Source: Tenodera sinensis
Lineage: Eukaryota; Arthropoda; Insecta; Mantodea; Mantidae
DNA: 64,000 nucleotides
Reading direction: 5' to 3'
Assembly: GCA_030765045.1 (NCBI GenBank)
Contig: CM060969.1
Coordinates: forward strand, 58,161,716-58,225,715
In this document: positions 10,619-22,020 of the stretch, piece after piece
Position numbering within the stretch: position 1 is the first letter of the stretch
Layout of the letters: each line of letters begins with the position of its first letter
Position numbers and translations under genes: made by a program
The notes under the pieces: generated by a model
Seen by the model: the letters and a program-made list of their open reading frames with translations, nothing else
Told to the model about the DNA's origin: nothing
Databases searched by the model: none

Positions 10619-10760
10619 GCCATGTTAGCTTAGTGGTTAAAGCAGCCGCTCGATAAGCGGAAGATCCGTGGTTCAAATCCCGGCTATGGCATTGAGCTTT
10701 TCAGTCCTGGTTCCACCTCTTAAACTCGTCTTAACACTGAACGTTCACTAATGTTGTCTC
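10619..10760 (+). mobile_element. SINE with tRNA-Ile-like head
   Basis: Positions 10619-10690 fold like a tRNA: acceptor arms GCCATG and TATGGC, an A box TTAGCTTAGTGGTTAAAGC, an anticodon loop TCGATAA (GAT, Ile-like) and a B box GGTTCAAATCC. It is followed by a body with TTTTCAGTCCTGGTTCCACC, which also occurs inverted at 10371-10449. That second copy of the body marks this as a SINE and not a lone tRNA gene. The 3' limit is approximate. Confidence 0.75.
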
Positions 10761-12454
10761 AACTCATATGGAGCAAACACGGCACATGGGTCCTACATGC
10801 CAACAACGCTCTTGTTACATTGAATGCAACCTAACATTAGTTACAACTACATGAAGGTGCTTGGCACTTGCATTCTCTCTCCAGGCTATTGGCAATGGCA
10901 CATAGATTGTTCTCCATGCCAAATCATATTTTTGAGCATTTTGGCACTTACGTCCTTTTCCATGTCAACTCTGAAATTAGCGACAAAAATGCATTTTTCA
11001 AAAACTGCCTTCACATTTTTCAGAGAAGTACTCCAGTGGCATTTACAGAAAGTTAATTAAACTGAAAATTAATTGAACTACTTGAATGGTATTATTACTA
11101 GCAGAGAAGTATATTTTTATTTTTTTGAAGTTGTTGTCTTAAAATTGCTTTTCTTTTCAGCATAAATTATTTTTGTCAGTCAATGAATAAAGCAATAATC
11201 AAATGCACATTTGACTCCTTAGATAACACGTGTGAGAATATGCATAAAAATTTATATGCAAATCGGAGCAAAACTGAAATGTAAGGAATGCATGTCATAC
11301 AGAACGGAAATCCAAGAGAAATAATCTGATTTGTTGCACTCACATGAGTTTCTCTACTCTTGTACTAACCATTATTACAAACTCTTATTCTTCTATCTCC
11401 TTCGTGTTAGTTGAGATAAAAATTTGCAGAAATTATCTTATTGCTTATTTTCTTGCACGTGCAACGGGAATATGGGAGTATAGTAGACTTTGAGTGATAG
11501 TTAAATCTTTTAAAGCTTTCAAATTCCGTTCTCTTTGTTCACCTAACGTATAAAAATTAATAGCGATTTTCCATTTGACAGAAGTATAAAGTCTCCAGAA
11601 CTTATACAAATAACAAGGAATATCCGAAATGGTTCTCTCTCTAAAAAAAATATTTGGACATAAATTATGTGTTTTAGCAAGATCTACATCTTGTGTGTAG
11701 TAAGATTTTGTCTATCTCTTACGATTTACTAGTTATTCAAAAGTCATCCAGAGTAAACAGGACTACATAGACTATAGTCAGAAAATTCAAGATATAGATT
11801 TAATTTTTCATCAAAGTATCTCAAGCATTTTAATCAAAATCGTTTGAGCCATTTTCAAGAAAATCAAATTTTTTTTAAAATATTCCACGTAAAGGGTAGT
11901 TTAGGGTGGAGCAATTTTCTTCAAAATCTTCGTGTTGCTTCCTAGAAAAACATTAAACTTAAGCACCAACTTTGGTTTTTAACCGACTTTTCGTTTTTGA
12001 GTTATGCTGTCCACAGACACACACACGCACGCACACACAGAGTGAGTGAGTAAGCAAGTGAGTGAGTGGAACTTAAGGGTTCATCGACACCTAGGTTCAT
12101 TTGGGCCCGTTGAGATAAATTACTGAAAAAGATATAAATATTGTGGGTGACAATCACGAAACCCCCCCCCCCCCCCCCCCGCCTGTTAGTATGTTCCAGG
12201 ATTTATTGTGTGCAGTTACCTGTTTATTTTTCCGTATGCTTAAGATATTAAGTTGATTAATGCGTGCATAGAAACAGTTTAATCTAATTAGTATTTGCCA
12301 GGTGAGACAATAAAATAACTCAGTCTAGAAACGCACAAACCCCACAAAGCAAATTACATAGTTCCATTTTCAATTTTTTTTTAATTTTTACTTTTCATTA
12401 TTTACATTTCCGGAACACAAACAGCAAATGCAACACTAAAATGAGCAAAACATT
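10761..12454. other. unassigned A/T-rich region with short simple repeats
   Basis: No protein-coding signal is recognised. The stretch holds a CA-rich and GAGT-rich run (12009-12070) and a 19-base poly-C run (12162-12180). Confidence 0.5.
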
Positions 12455-12898
12455 AAAAGTAAAATATGTATTTAGGCTTTCACGGCCGGTGTCTTGACTA
12501 TTCGAAATGTTTAGTTCTTCCGGGCTTGTAGGCCGTGGTCTAGAAGGCATGGTAGATACCAACGTTTCGCCAAGTACTGCGCTTGGCATCATCAGGGTAA
12601 CACGATCCTCCGTCTGCACTGGTCAGAGTTTGAATGTGGAAGCAGAGAAATAGTGGAAGTTTTGACCGTTAACGTCCGTTACGGTTATTTATATGGGTGG
12701 GGGTGGGCGGGGCATTATTGTGCTGGCTACGGTAGTGATTGACCAGTTGTAGGTGGGGTTTTATTATAACTGTTGTGTGCGTCTGAAAGTTTATCTAAAA
12801 CCGGTATCCATGCTTTATGTACACGTAGTATTTCTTCTTTGCGATTGAAGTTGTTGTCTTTGTGTTTGTAGATTTCTGTGGCTTCCCTTAGAAATAAG

Positions 12899-12899
<1 letters not shown>
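12455..12899 (-). mobile_element. Penelope-like element, 3' end with hammerhead-like motif
   Basis: On the minus strand the coding end runs REATEIYKHKDNNFNRKEE and AWIPVLDKL, to a stop at 12727. This matches the conserved C-terminal tail after the GIY-YIG endonuclease of Penelope-like elements (E-IEI-KH---FNR, then W-P-L). About 270 bases of untranslated sequence follow and contain the ribozyme-like core at 12555-12600. The 5' side is cut off by the (CA)n array at 12899-13056, so RT is missing. Penelope elements are known to carry hammerhead motifs in their terminal repeats, which fits. Confidence 0.75.
12555..12600 (-). ncRNA. hammerhead-ribozyme-like core in Penelope remnant
   Basis: On the minus strand the sequence reads CTGATGA, then a hairpin with arms GCCAAG and CTTGGC, then GAAAC. 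This is the order CUGAUGA, stem II, GAAA of a hammerhead ribozyme. Stems I and III and the cleavage site could not be settled by eye, so activity is unproven. Confidence 0.55.
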
Positions 12900-13058
<159 letters not shown>

Positions 13059-13139
13059 TTCCTTGTCCTTGTCCTCTCAAACAGTGTTTTTACTAAATTC
13101 GTTTTGTTTATAGAGGAACTACTTCGGTATTCTCTTATC

Positions 13140-13260
13140 AACCTGGGGAATCCACGAAAAAGCGCATGTCAGAGTACCCGGACCGACGGGAATCGAATCC
13201 GAGACCTCCCTAATGTGAGCCTTGCATTTGCATCTCACTTCGTAAACCCAAAGGGAGGAG
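13140..13260 (-). mobile_element. possible tRNA-derived SINE fragment
   Basis: On the minus strand a B-box-like GGATTCGATTCCC is preceded by a weak A-box-like stretch and followed by TTTCGTGGATTCCCCAGG. Ends and target duplications were not found. Confidence 0.45.
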
Positions 13261-13366
13261 GATCACTAGGCTACTACACCACTGATGGAATAAGAGTCAA
13301 ATATGAAGTAACAAACTAATTATAGGTTCACCCGAGTCTCTCATTAAATAGTTGTATTATGAGCAC

Positions 13367-13381
13367 ACGCACGCGCGCGCG

Positions 13382-13424
<43 letters not shown>
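13367..13424. repeat. compound (CG)n(CA)n microsatellite
   Basis: A CG-alternating block changes into a CA-alternating block. Confidence 0.95.
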
Positions 13425-13427
<3 letters not shown>

Positions 13428-13789
13428 ATATTGTCTGAGCAGACGTGTTCCCCTAAACGTTTACTAATTGCAAAATTTAAAAAGCACCAAATTTCCCTAT
13501 TAAAAGTAGAAAATGTGATTTTATAGCTACTGATTGGTTTTGTTCATATTTGTGGGGTTGGTTTCCATTTAAAGAGGTTATAGTGGCATTAGAACAAGTA
13601 CAATAATTGACTCCAGATGCAAAAAATCACTTCTGATTGACAAAAGCACAACGTTTAGTCTGCTAATATCTTTTATAATTTACATTAGAACAAAGCTTCC
13701 TGAAATGAATGAGCCTACAAATATTTTATGGATATAGTTAAGTAGCATGAAGTGGCTACTGAAGGTATATGCAGAACATTGTTAGTGTT

Positions 13790-15000
13790 TAAATGCCCAT
13801 GGCTTTTCTAATAATTTTATCCCAGAAAAGCTTATTGCAATTGCAACGGATGGGGCTGCAGCACTACTGAGGAAGAATTTCTCAGAGATTTTTGTCTGAC
13901 ATTGTACCAATTGAGCTTTCAATTGGAGATGTGATGAAAAAGATTTTGCATTTCAAGTAAATCACTTAGTCCTTTTTTAGATAAATTATGTTCATTGCGT
14001 CATCAATCACTGAAGAATGCACGAGAACTGAGACAGCATGCTGAAGAGCTTGAAACTCAGTTATTGAAGATCAGTAGAAGTTTAGGCAACAGATGGGTAG
14101 CCCTAAGTTCCAGAAGTGTATCAGCTGTTTGGAACAATTTTCAAGCCTTGGTTGTCACTTTGCTGCTGCTAAAGGTGATGAAAAACAGGAACTCTGCTGA
14201 AAGAAGCATGTGTGAAGGCTTCTTAAAGCGTATTGCAAAGGATGATTTCATTCTTTATCTTGGATTGATGTATGATGCTTTGCAAAAAATTGTCAGAACT
14301 AAGCCTTGAGCTTGGATCACGAGATATGCCATTGTATTCAGCATTAAAAATCAAGTATTAGTCTTTGAAGACCGGAAAATGGAGATCGGACCTCATTACA
14401 AATAGAAAAAAAAGGGGGAAAAAAATACAGTGAAGCACTTGAAGCACAACTACAATCGAGATTCAGAGGTACTCTTCTAGATATTGGATCAAGAAAGAGC
14501 TGTCTTAGCCTTTCAAAATCTTGTGAACAATTGAAAGGAAGAATGGACAGTCGGCTTCTACAGGCAGTGGACACAGGAATTTCTGAGTTTGCCCAAGTAT
14601 TAGACAGTTCAAACTGGTCAAATTATCTCGGAATTACACACGTGAACCTGAAATAAAATCTTTCTGTAAACATTTTGGGCTACCCCAAAGAGAAATTCTG
14701 AGAGTTTCAGGGATTGTATTATGGACAAGGAAGTACAAGAGTCTTTGTTTCCTCTTGCGAATGTATTGAAGCGTGTTCTAATTTCTACCAATTTTGCAAA
14801 CGACTCTTATCATCATTCCTACTAGGCTTCATTATGGTTTTCCACAGTTTTAATGTTTATTAAATGCTTGGGCCTCCTCTCCAACTACTTAAACCAGCAG
14901 TATACCTGAACTCTAGGGTTTATTAAAAGTCGACACATAGCAACGCACACCCAAAACAAGCAGATGGCGTGAGGACTACACCAAAAATGTCATGATGCCA
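13790..15000 (+). pseudogene. hAT-type transposase remnant (KIAA1586-like)
   Basis: Broken frames spell a hAT-like transposase core. IAIATDGAAALLRKNFSEI lies near 13840-13890 and an HCTN trace near 13900. SLKNARELRQHAEELE and LGNRWVALSSRSVSAVWNNF then lie in the open frame at 13995-14309. SLELGSRDMPLYSALKI follows, then a late region near 14700-14830 corresponding to the C-terminal hAT dimerisation domain. The DGA and RWVA-S-R-V-AVW blocks are typical of the hAT subgroup that includes KIAA1586/ZMYM-like proteins. Many stops and frameshifts make it inactive. Terminal repeats were not identified. Confidence 0.7.
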
Positions 15001-15292
15001 TTGTGGAAGCTGCTGTAATAAGGTAATTTTATCGTAACTCATTATAGTTTAAAGGAAAATCTGAAATCATACCACTGATGCCTTTCCTGTGGATTTATTT
15101 ATTATCATTTAGATGATTGGAGCTGCAGCGACAAGTGGCCTATTTATACAATCATTACAGTCACGTTATGTGCTTCGCTTACTTACTCGTACTAGTGTTA
15201 CTTGGACTTCAAAGCGAACACGTCCAGTCCAAGAGCTCCTCTAAACATTTTCGTATGTTCTTATTTTAGAAAAAGAGTACTGTACATATACA

Positions 15293-15474
15293 TACAGGGT
15301 GGAAGGGAAGTCATAACATTAATTTAAACCAGTGATAGATCTCGGTATTTGGAACACATTTTGTATGTTACGTTTTTCTCTCTGACCATTTCCTAAGGAG
15401 GTATTTTAGTTTTATCGAAAACAAGCTGGCAACACTGTAGATTTCACTTTCACTAGGTCAGTACATAAACAAAC
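15293..15474 (+). repeat. interspersed repeat, copy 1 (host of the B1 insertion)
   Basis: The segment from GGTGGAAGGGAAGT to CATAAACAAACA is repeated at 22018-22170 with moderate divergence and small indels. B1 inserted at its right side. It could be the end of a mariner-like DNA transposon, but the family is not recognised. Confidence 0.65.
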
Positions 15475-15486
15475 ACTCGTAACGGA

Positions 15487-15562
15487 CCCCTCCGAAGGAG
15501 TGTCGCCTTGTCGTGGCGGAGGGTCTCAGTACCTGAACCAGACGGTCTACTAAGTGTTCTTT
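15487..15562 (+). ncRNA. candidate HDV-like self-cleaving ribozyme at the 5' end of B1
   Basis: CCCTCCG (15488-15494) can pair with CGGAGGG (15517-15523) as a 7-bp P1. A small P3 (CGC/GTG with loop CTTGTC) lies inside. After P1 comes TCTCAGTACC, then CTAAG (15550-15554), which fits the place of the catalytic cytosine, followed by TTCTT (15557-15561), which can pair with AAGGA (15495-15499) as P2 with one G-U. P1 starts within one base of the insertion boundary, as expected if the ribozyme trims the transcript 5' end. The layout parallels HDV-like ribozymes known at the 5' ends of trypanosomatid L1Tc/ingi LINEs. Confidence 0.5.
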
Positions 15563-16118
15563 CGACTACTGGAAGGCAAGAGGTGAGGGGAAGCAAAGAA
15601 CATTCCAAACGGGTAGATGAGGCTCGTTAGTCTTGGTCGACGACTCATCTAGGAGAAGAGGACTCCGAAATCAAACTCCCCCAGGGGCTCCTACTACGGT
15701 AGGTACGGGTTTGGCGTACCCGGGGCCCCGAGCCATACTCTCGATTGGGTTCCTCCAAGAGGTGAGAGGGCACATGCCAAACGCCCAATCAACTTTGGTC
15801 CACTTTTGTGTTTGACCTCCCACCTGTTACCTCCCTGTACACAGTCTGACGGATAACCTACGCGCGGGTTGTAGGAGGATGGGGTCACGCAAGGGGTGAC
15901 TGGGTAATCGCGTAAGTCCCAGCCCCTGGTTATCATGTAGGATCTGTGTGCGTATCCGCTGATAAAGGTCAGTCCCGGGGAGGGACCATTGCATGAGCTG
16001 ATGCACTCCTGAAGGCGATTGGGTCCCTCTGTCTATACATTGGGAGGTGAGACCCTAGGGTGAGCAAGGTCCAGGCCAGGACTCTCACCTAAGCCGGGGT
16101 GGCGCCCAGGATGTGAGC

Positions 16119-17525
16119 ATGCCATCGGAGACATTTACAATGGTGGAGGATGAAAGCGCCATGAGTGCAAAAACTCATAACAAAACTAAACAAATGAAAG
16201 TATGTGTAAAGGAAGCAGCAGAGTCGAGTGGTCCTCGCTACTTAGTAATAACTAGAACTGAGGCAGAGAAGAAATTTTTATCGGTGAGCCCATTTACCAT
16301 TCAAAAGGGTTTGGATAACATTGCTGGTCCAGTAAAGTTATGCACTAGATCTCGCAATGGCACGCTCCTGGTTGAAGCACATTCAGCTACCCAGGCAGCT
16401 AAGATACTTAAAGCGAACATGCTAGCAAGTTATCCTGTTCGTGTTGAGATGCACAGAACCTTGAACTCCTCGCGCGGCGTGATAAACACCCGTGCATTGG
16501 AAGGATTATCAAATGAGGAGATTCAAGAGAATCTGACTGAACAAGGCGTCATTCACGTTTACCGGGTTCAACGTAGAGAAGGTGGTGAATTAAAGCCAAC
16601 TAATACCCTGTTCCTGACCTTTGACCGGGTAGATCTCCCGCAGAGGATTAAGGCAGGGTACGAATCCATCGAAGTTCGGCCTTTCATCCCGAACCCGCTC
16701 AGATGTTTCAAGTGCCAGCGCTTTGGACATACAAGCGAGCTTTGCAAGGGACAAGCTACATGCCCTCAATGTGGAGATGAATTCCACGATGGTGCATGTA
16801 CAGCAGCTCCGTCATGTGTGAACTGCAGAGGTGAACATCCATCCAGTTCCCGAGATTGCCCCCGTTTTGTAGAAGAAAGAGCGATCCAAGAGATACGGGT
16901 TAAAGAGAAGGTGCCCTTCTTAGAAGCCCGGAAGCTCTTGCGTATACGCCAACCCTCTGTTCCAAGGTCCGGGACCTATAGCTCAGTTGTAGCTAAACCG
17001 GTACCGAGCAGACAGATTGCAACACAGACCAGCGATTTCAATGGGGCAACAATATCTGGAAAGACACTTGTAGCCCGTAGCTCTATTCCAAAGCCTTCAA
17101 CATCAGCGCGCACATCTGTGTCAACGTCAACGTCTACAAAATCCGCAAGTGCAAAGGACATCAGCGTCACATCACCATCAAGAGAATCAAGATCAGCGCA
17201 AAAAACTAGCAAGCCCGTAAGATATAAAGCCTCACCGATCAAGTTTAAAAAGAGTTACACAAGGACCGACTTCCTCAAGGAAAATAGTATGTCTAATCCC
17301 AGTACATCGAAGGGATGTAAGAGTCCACGAACATCTCCTCGAACATCTCGAATATCCTCTTCTGGAGAATCTTCAGGGCTGGACTCTGACCGGCGTCTTT
17401 CATCTTCGCCGGTCTCCGTGTCAAATCGGTTCGAAGCTCTCGAACCAAAGTCAGTATCGGAACACGGACGTCCTCGGCAGAGGACATGGAACTGGAATCT
17501 GCCCACACTGGGAGACCCCCAGTAG
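16119..17525 (+). pseudogene. gag-like ORF1 of I-clade LINE B1
   Basis: This is an RNA-binding gag protein. I start it at the ATG at 16119 (MPSETFTMVEDES); an open GTG lies just upstream. Residues about 150-190 (RVQRREGGELKPTNTLFLTF) belong to the RNA-recognition-like region. Zinc knuckles follow: CFKCQRFGHTSELC, CPQCGDEFHDGAC and CVNCRGEHPSSSRDC. The C-terminal part is a serine/threonine- and lysine-rich tail. The frame stops at 17525, but a second frame continues as RPPVEKRREKAPDKN to a TAA at 17615-17617, so a small frameshift near 17490 has probably shortened the protein. About 470 residues are retained. Confidence 0.9.
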
Positions 17526-17660
17526 AAAAGAGGCGCGAAAAAGCGCCCGATAAGAATGCCAGCCCAAGAGAAAAGAAAAAGACTAAATTAGTTCGACAAC
17601 CGCCTACTCCAAAGTAATGAAGAGTTACCTTGAAATTACCTATCCCATACACAATGCAAT

Positions 17661-20600
17661 ATGGCTATCCTACAATGGAACGTACGTGGAATTCGGACTC
17701 AAAGGCCAGAACTTGAGCTTTTGCTCAAAGAAAATGAACCTCTGGGCGCACGTTTGCAAGAGACTAAGCTACGTCCTCATGACGCTTTCCATCTAAGGCG
17801 ATACACCCCAATACGGTGTGATGTTACACCAGAAGAGGGTATACCGGCATATGGCGGCGCTATGATGCTTGCTAGAGATGACGTGTATATGCAAACTCTA
17901 CCATTGCACTCTGATATACAATCAGTTGCTGTATGGATTAAACTGTCAAACATACATTTCACCATCTGTAATCTTTATTTGCCTCCGTCCCATGACTTCA
18001 CGCACATTGAGTTAGAAGATCTAGTTTCCTAGTTACCAACACCGTTCCTGTTGGTGGGAGACTTCAATGCGCACCACCCACTGTGGTGTTCAAGTCGCGC
18101 TTGTGCGAGAGGTACACTCATTTCCGATTTCTTCGACAGTCACAACCTAGCTCTCCTCAACACTGGAGAGCCTACATTCATTTCGGACTCTCACAATAGT
18201 TTCTCGCACCTGGATCTTGCAGTTTGTTCACCTCAATTGGCAGTCTGCTTACAATGGAATGTCATCTCTGATTTACACTCTAGTGACCACTTCCCATGTC
18301 TTATTAGTCTCTTGACACAACATAGTTTTTCCACACGTATGCCCAGATGGCGTTTGGACCATGCCAACTGGAACCTTTACACCCAGTTGGCTGTCTTTAC
18401 GTACAACGAGCACGACTCAGTGAATAATTTGGTGCAGCATCTCACGGAGACGATTCTCTCTGCTGCTGAACAATCGATTCCGCGGTCGACTACACACCCC
18501 CGTCGATTTCCCGTCCCCTGGTGGACGGAAGAATGTCGGAATGCCATTCGTGCTCGAAGGCGTGCACTTAGGGTTTTCCAACGTCACCCTACTTTGGAAA
18601 ACCTAATCGAATACAAGAAAATGCGCGCCAGGTCCAGGCAAGTCATTAAGGATAGCAAAAAGTCATCATGGAGCAAATTTGTAGCTTCATTTAACCGACA
18701 CACACCTTCCTCGGTTGTGTGGGATACATTAAGGCGTGTTGCAGCTAAAACGCCCCAAATACCAATAGCGGGACTAAAAACAGCCACAGGAGCTGTTGTT
18801 GATTCATTTGAAGTGGCCAATACCTTTGGCAGTGCTTTCGCACAAGTGTCTAGCTCGGAAAACTACTCCCCTGAGTTCCTTCCAATTAAAACTCAGGTGG
18901 AATCTCAAGGCTTCTCGTTTCGTTCTAGAAACGTAGAAGATTACAATCGCCTATTCACCATGGCGGAGCTGGAGCATTCCCTGAAATCTTCGCGATGTTC
19001 AGCACCAGGACCGGACGGTATTCATGTACAAATGTTACAACAGCTCTCTCTTCAAGGTAAGGCATTCCTGCTCGAGGTCTATAATCGTGTTTGGGTTGAC
19101 AGTATACTCCCAGGAAATTGGCGGGAGGCCACCGTTACTCCCATCTTGAAGGCTGGGAAGGACCGTCATCTTCCCTCCAGCTATCGTCCTATTTCCCTCA
19201 CCAGTTGCGTTTGCAAGGTGATGGAACGCATGATCAATGGACGATTGGTATGGTGGTTAGAAAGTCGTAACCTACTGACTAACATCCAGTGTGGTTTTCG
19301 ACGACGCCGTTCAACAGTTGACCATCTTGTGTCAATATCGACACAGATAATGGACGGCTTTATGAAGAACTGTCAAACCGTTGGCATATTTTTCGATCTT
19401 GAGAAGGCTTATGATACGTGCTGGCGAGCAGGTATTCTACGTTCCCTGTATGCCTGGAACATACGTGGACGCCTACCACTTTTCATTCAGGAGTTCATGA
19501 AGGACCGCTTTTTCCGAGTGAGGGTCGGCTCGGTTTTTTCTAATTCTTTTGTTCAGGCGGAGGGAGTACCTCAGGGTTCGGTGCTAAGTGTCACGCTCTT
19601 TGCTATAGCAGTTAACTCCATCTGGAAATGTGTTCCACCTGGAGTTTCGTCATGCCTATTCGCAGACGACTTCGCTGTCTGTTGCACTTCTCAGAGCAAG
19701 AGACGGCGTTCTTACAACGGCGCCAGCAGCAATGTTTGGACAACCTTAGAGAATGGAGCGTGAAAAACGGCTTCCGTTTCTCAACTGAGAAGTCAATCTG
19801 CGTTAATTTCTGGCGTCGTAGGAGACGATTACCACCTTCTCTCCGCTTCGGTCCAGATTTACTTCCCTTCGCAGAAGAGACGCGCTTCCTGGGTTTGATC
19901 CTGGACAGGAAGCTTAGTTGGTCGTCGCATATTGCACAGCTAAGAGCACGATGTGACCGTTCCCTAAATATCATGCGAGTGCTGAATGGCAAATCGTGGG
20001 CAGCGGATCGGACAATTTTGTTGCGAATATATCGCGCATTGGTCCGATCCAAGCTAGACTATGGGTGTATTGTTTATTCGTCAGCACGACCATCTGTGCT
20101 GAGAAGATTAGACGTGGTCCATAATAGGGGCATCCGCATTGCAACAGGAGCTTTTCCAAGAAGCCCAGTGGTGAGCCTTTACGCCCAGTCCGCAGAATCT
20201 CCTCTGCAATACCGGCGTGAGATTCTCTTGGCAAATTATGGTTGTGCGCTTAGATGTATGCCTAAGCACCCAACGTTCGCTTCTTTTTTCACCACCACGC
20301 TAAGAGAACGATATAGGAATAGCACCCTTAGTCCTAAGCCTACGGGGTTCCGTTTCCAAGACCTCGTAGTGAAGCTTGGAGTGGAACTGTTTGGGATGTT
20401 CGCCAAGGGCGAGAGGCTTTACCCCCCTTGGCTATCTGGTACGCCCCATGTAGATCTTGGGATGACCGTACACCAGAAGTCCACGATGCCTATTTTAAGT
20501 ATCCGCACGTGTTTCTTAGAATTTTTGTCAGGCTACACTGACCGTCGATATATTTACACCGATGGATCAAAGAGCACCAACGGTGTTGGATGTGCTTATG

Positions 20601-21278
20601 TTTATGGAACCGAACCATATACATTCGGTTTTCCAAATAGCACTTCCATTTTTACTGATTTTGAGCGATTCCCTTTGTGCACTGCAGAGCCTTTGTCACC
20701 CTGTTGTTGTACAACGTATCCAGGATGCCCTCCATGTTTTACACGCTTCTGGTGTTGAGGTGGTGTGTGCATGGATTCCTGGTCACGTAGGTTTGCCGGG
20801 GAATGAAATGGCAGATTTAGCAGCAAAGACGGCTACTACAGAACCCAGTATTACCATCTTACGTGTTACCTCGGAAGACTTTAGGCTTGAAGTGCGGAGA
20901 GCGGTGCTATCGTCCTGGCACGACGAGTGGTCAGCTCTCCGCGGTAATAAGCTTAGAGAAGTGAAAGAACTTCCGATAAACTGGGTAACTTCCTGTCGCA
21001 CATCTCGTCGCGAGGAGGTTAGTTTGGCTCGATTAAGAATAGGGCACTGCAACTTTTCGCATGGTTACCTATTTAAAAGGGACCCTGCTCCTATATGTCC
21101 GCTATGTGACAACCTTTTGTCGGTTCGCCACGTGCTGCTAGAGTGTTGTTCTCTAGCGCACCTTCGGGATTCTCTGCAGCTGCCTGCCAGACTTGCAGAG
21201 GTCCTAGCGGACGACAAAACAGCGGTCGATAGAGTTTTTAATTTTTTAGCGGAGTGCAATATTAGTTTGAGGATTTAA
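17661..21278 (+). pseudogene. ORF2 polyprotein of LINE B1 (endonuclease, RT, RNase H)
   Basis: The start MAILQWNVRGIRTQRPEL begins the endonuclease. A TAG at 18030 interrupts it just before LVGDFNAHHPLW. The endonuclease ends near SDLHSSDHFPCLI. RT follows with GPDGIHVQML, SYRPISLTSC, IFFDLEKAYD, EGVPQGSVL and the catalytic LFADDFAV. A frameshift lies near 19690. RNase H begins YIYTDGSKSTNGVGCAYV, but the block with the catalytic glutamate (AELYAI in B3) is deleted. SDSLCALQSL and GHVGLPGNEMADLAAKTA follow in another frame. The C-terminus has the zinc knuckle CPLCDNLLSVRHVLLEC. The protein is disabled by one stop, at least two frame changes and the RNase H deletion. Confidence 0.9.
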
Positions 21279-21420
21279 ATTATCTGTGTCTGCTTTTTGG
21301 CGTATGTATCACCTTGTTTCATATGTGGCTATTGCCAATGTTTTTTACCTTTGTATATTTTCTTGTTGCTAGTATTTGTATTTTTGAGTGAAATTTATAT
21401 CTGCCTATTGCCATGAATCT

Positions 21421-21474
21421 TTTAAGGGCGCTGATGACCTTGAAGTTGAGCGCCCTTAAACCAAGCTAAACTAA
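21421..21474 (+). promoter_or_regulatory. 3' hairpin and tail of LINE B1
   Basis: TTTAAGGGCGCT (21421-21432) and AGCGCCCTTAAA (21449-21460) form a perfect 12-bp stem with the 16-base loop GATGACCTTGAAGTTG. A tail with CTAAA repeats (not poly-A) follows, up to the target duplication. B3 keeps a decayed version. Such an end is the likely recognition site for the element's own RT. Confidence 0.8.
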
Positions 21475-21486
21475 ACTCGTCACGGA

Positions 21487-21786
21487 GCCGCGTGGCTCTT
21501 GAGTATAAACATAAAGACATACCATGCCGTGATGTGCTACGTCGTAATAAATAAGTGCATCCGAATTCTCCGGTAACGCATATTGTTACCTAAACTCACA
21601 ATCTAAGGATATTGTTTATCATTTCCTTCAACATCAAACTTAAATCGTTTCCTATCTGATACTGCTATAATTTAATAAACCAAATCATCTCTTTGACTTA
21701 TAAACACAAAGGTACATTTGTAGGCTCTTACAAAGTGTACCAAATGATATTTTTAAGGTGACAACAAAAGAATAAGCAATGAACCA
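21487..21786. other. unassigned A/T-rich spacer
   Basis: Nothing is recognised here apart from the right flank of the B1 insertion site. Confidence 0.5.
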
Positions 21787-22020
21787 AATGGTTCACCCAC
21801 TTCACAGGTATTGTTCAAAATGTCCACCATTTGCGCACCTGCAAGCCTTACACCTTTTTTACCGATTGCATCGCACTCTAACAAAAACACCCTCATTGTT
21901 GCGTATTTCTTCCACAGCCAGATAAATGCATTCTCTCAAAGATTCGAGGACAGTAGTTTTCTGTTTTGTAGATCCTACTTTTCACCTGTTGCCAGAAGAA
22001 AAAATCCAGAGGATTTATAC
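21787..22020 (-). pseudogene. mariner-like transposase, C-terminal fragment
   Basis: On the minus strand a broken frame reads NPLDFFFWQQVKSRIY, then RIFERMHLSGCGRN, then a tail GVRLAGAQMVDILN. This matches the end of DDE_3/mariner-type transposases (P-D--P-DFFLWG--K---Y, later R---C----GGHIEHL). Only the last 75 or so residues remain, with in-frame stops. It abuts the second copy of the 15293 repeat. Confidence 0.6.

Larger units (their letters stand above)
15487..21474 (+). mobile_element. I-clade LINE copy B1, full length
   Basis: The element is bounded by ACTCGTAACGGA (15475-15486) and ACTCGTCACGGA (21475-21486), a 12-bp target duplication with one mismatch. In order it has a 5' UTR of about 630 bases starting with a ribozyme-like fold; gag (16119-17525 and beyond); ORF2 from 17661 with endonuclease, RT (LFADDFAV), RNase H and a C-terminal zinc knuckle; and a 3' hairpin with a (CTAAA)-type tail. 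RNase H together with CPLC-HVLLEC places it in the I clade and not the Jockey clade. A stop, frameshifts and an RNase H deletion make it non-autonomous now. Confidence 0.9.

Noticed and set aside
10619..10690. A functional tRNA-Ile gene
   Set aside because: The fold is tRNA-like, but the acceptor and T stems have mismatches, and the downstream body is repeated nearby, so it is a SINE head.
11800..11880. A/T-rich motif (AATCAAAATCGTTTGAGCCATTTTCAAG) that looks like a dispersed arthropod repeat
   Set aside because: Only one copy is present in the window and I could not tie it to a known element.
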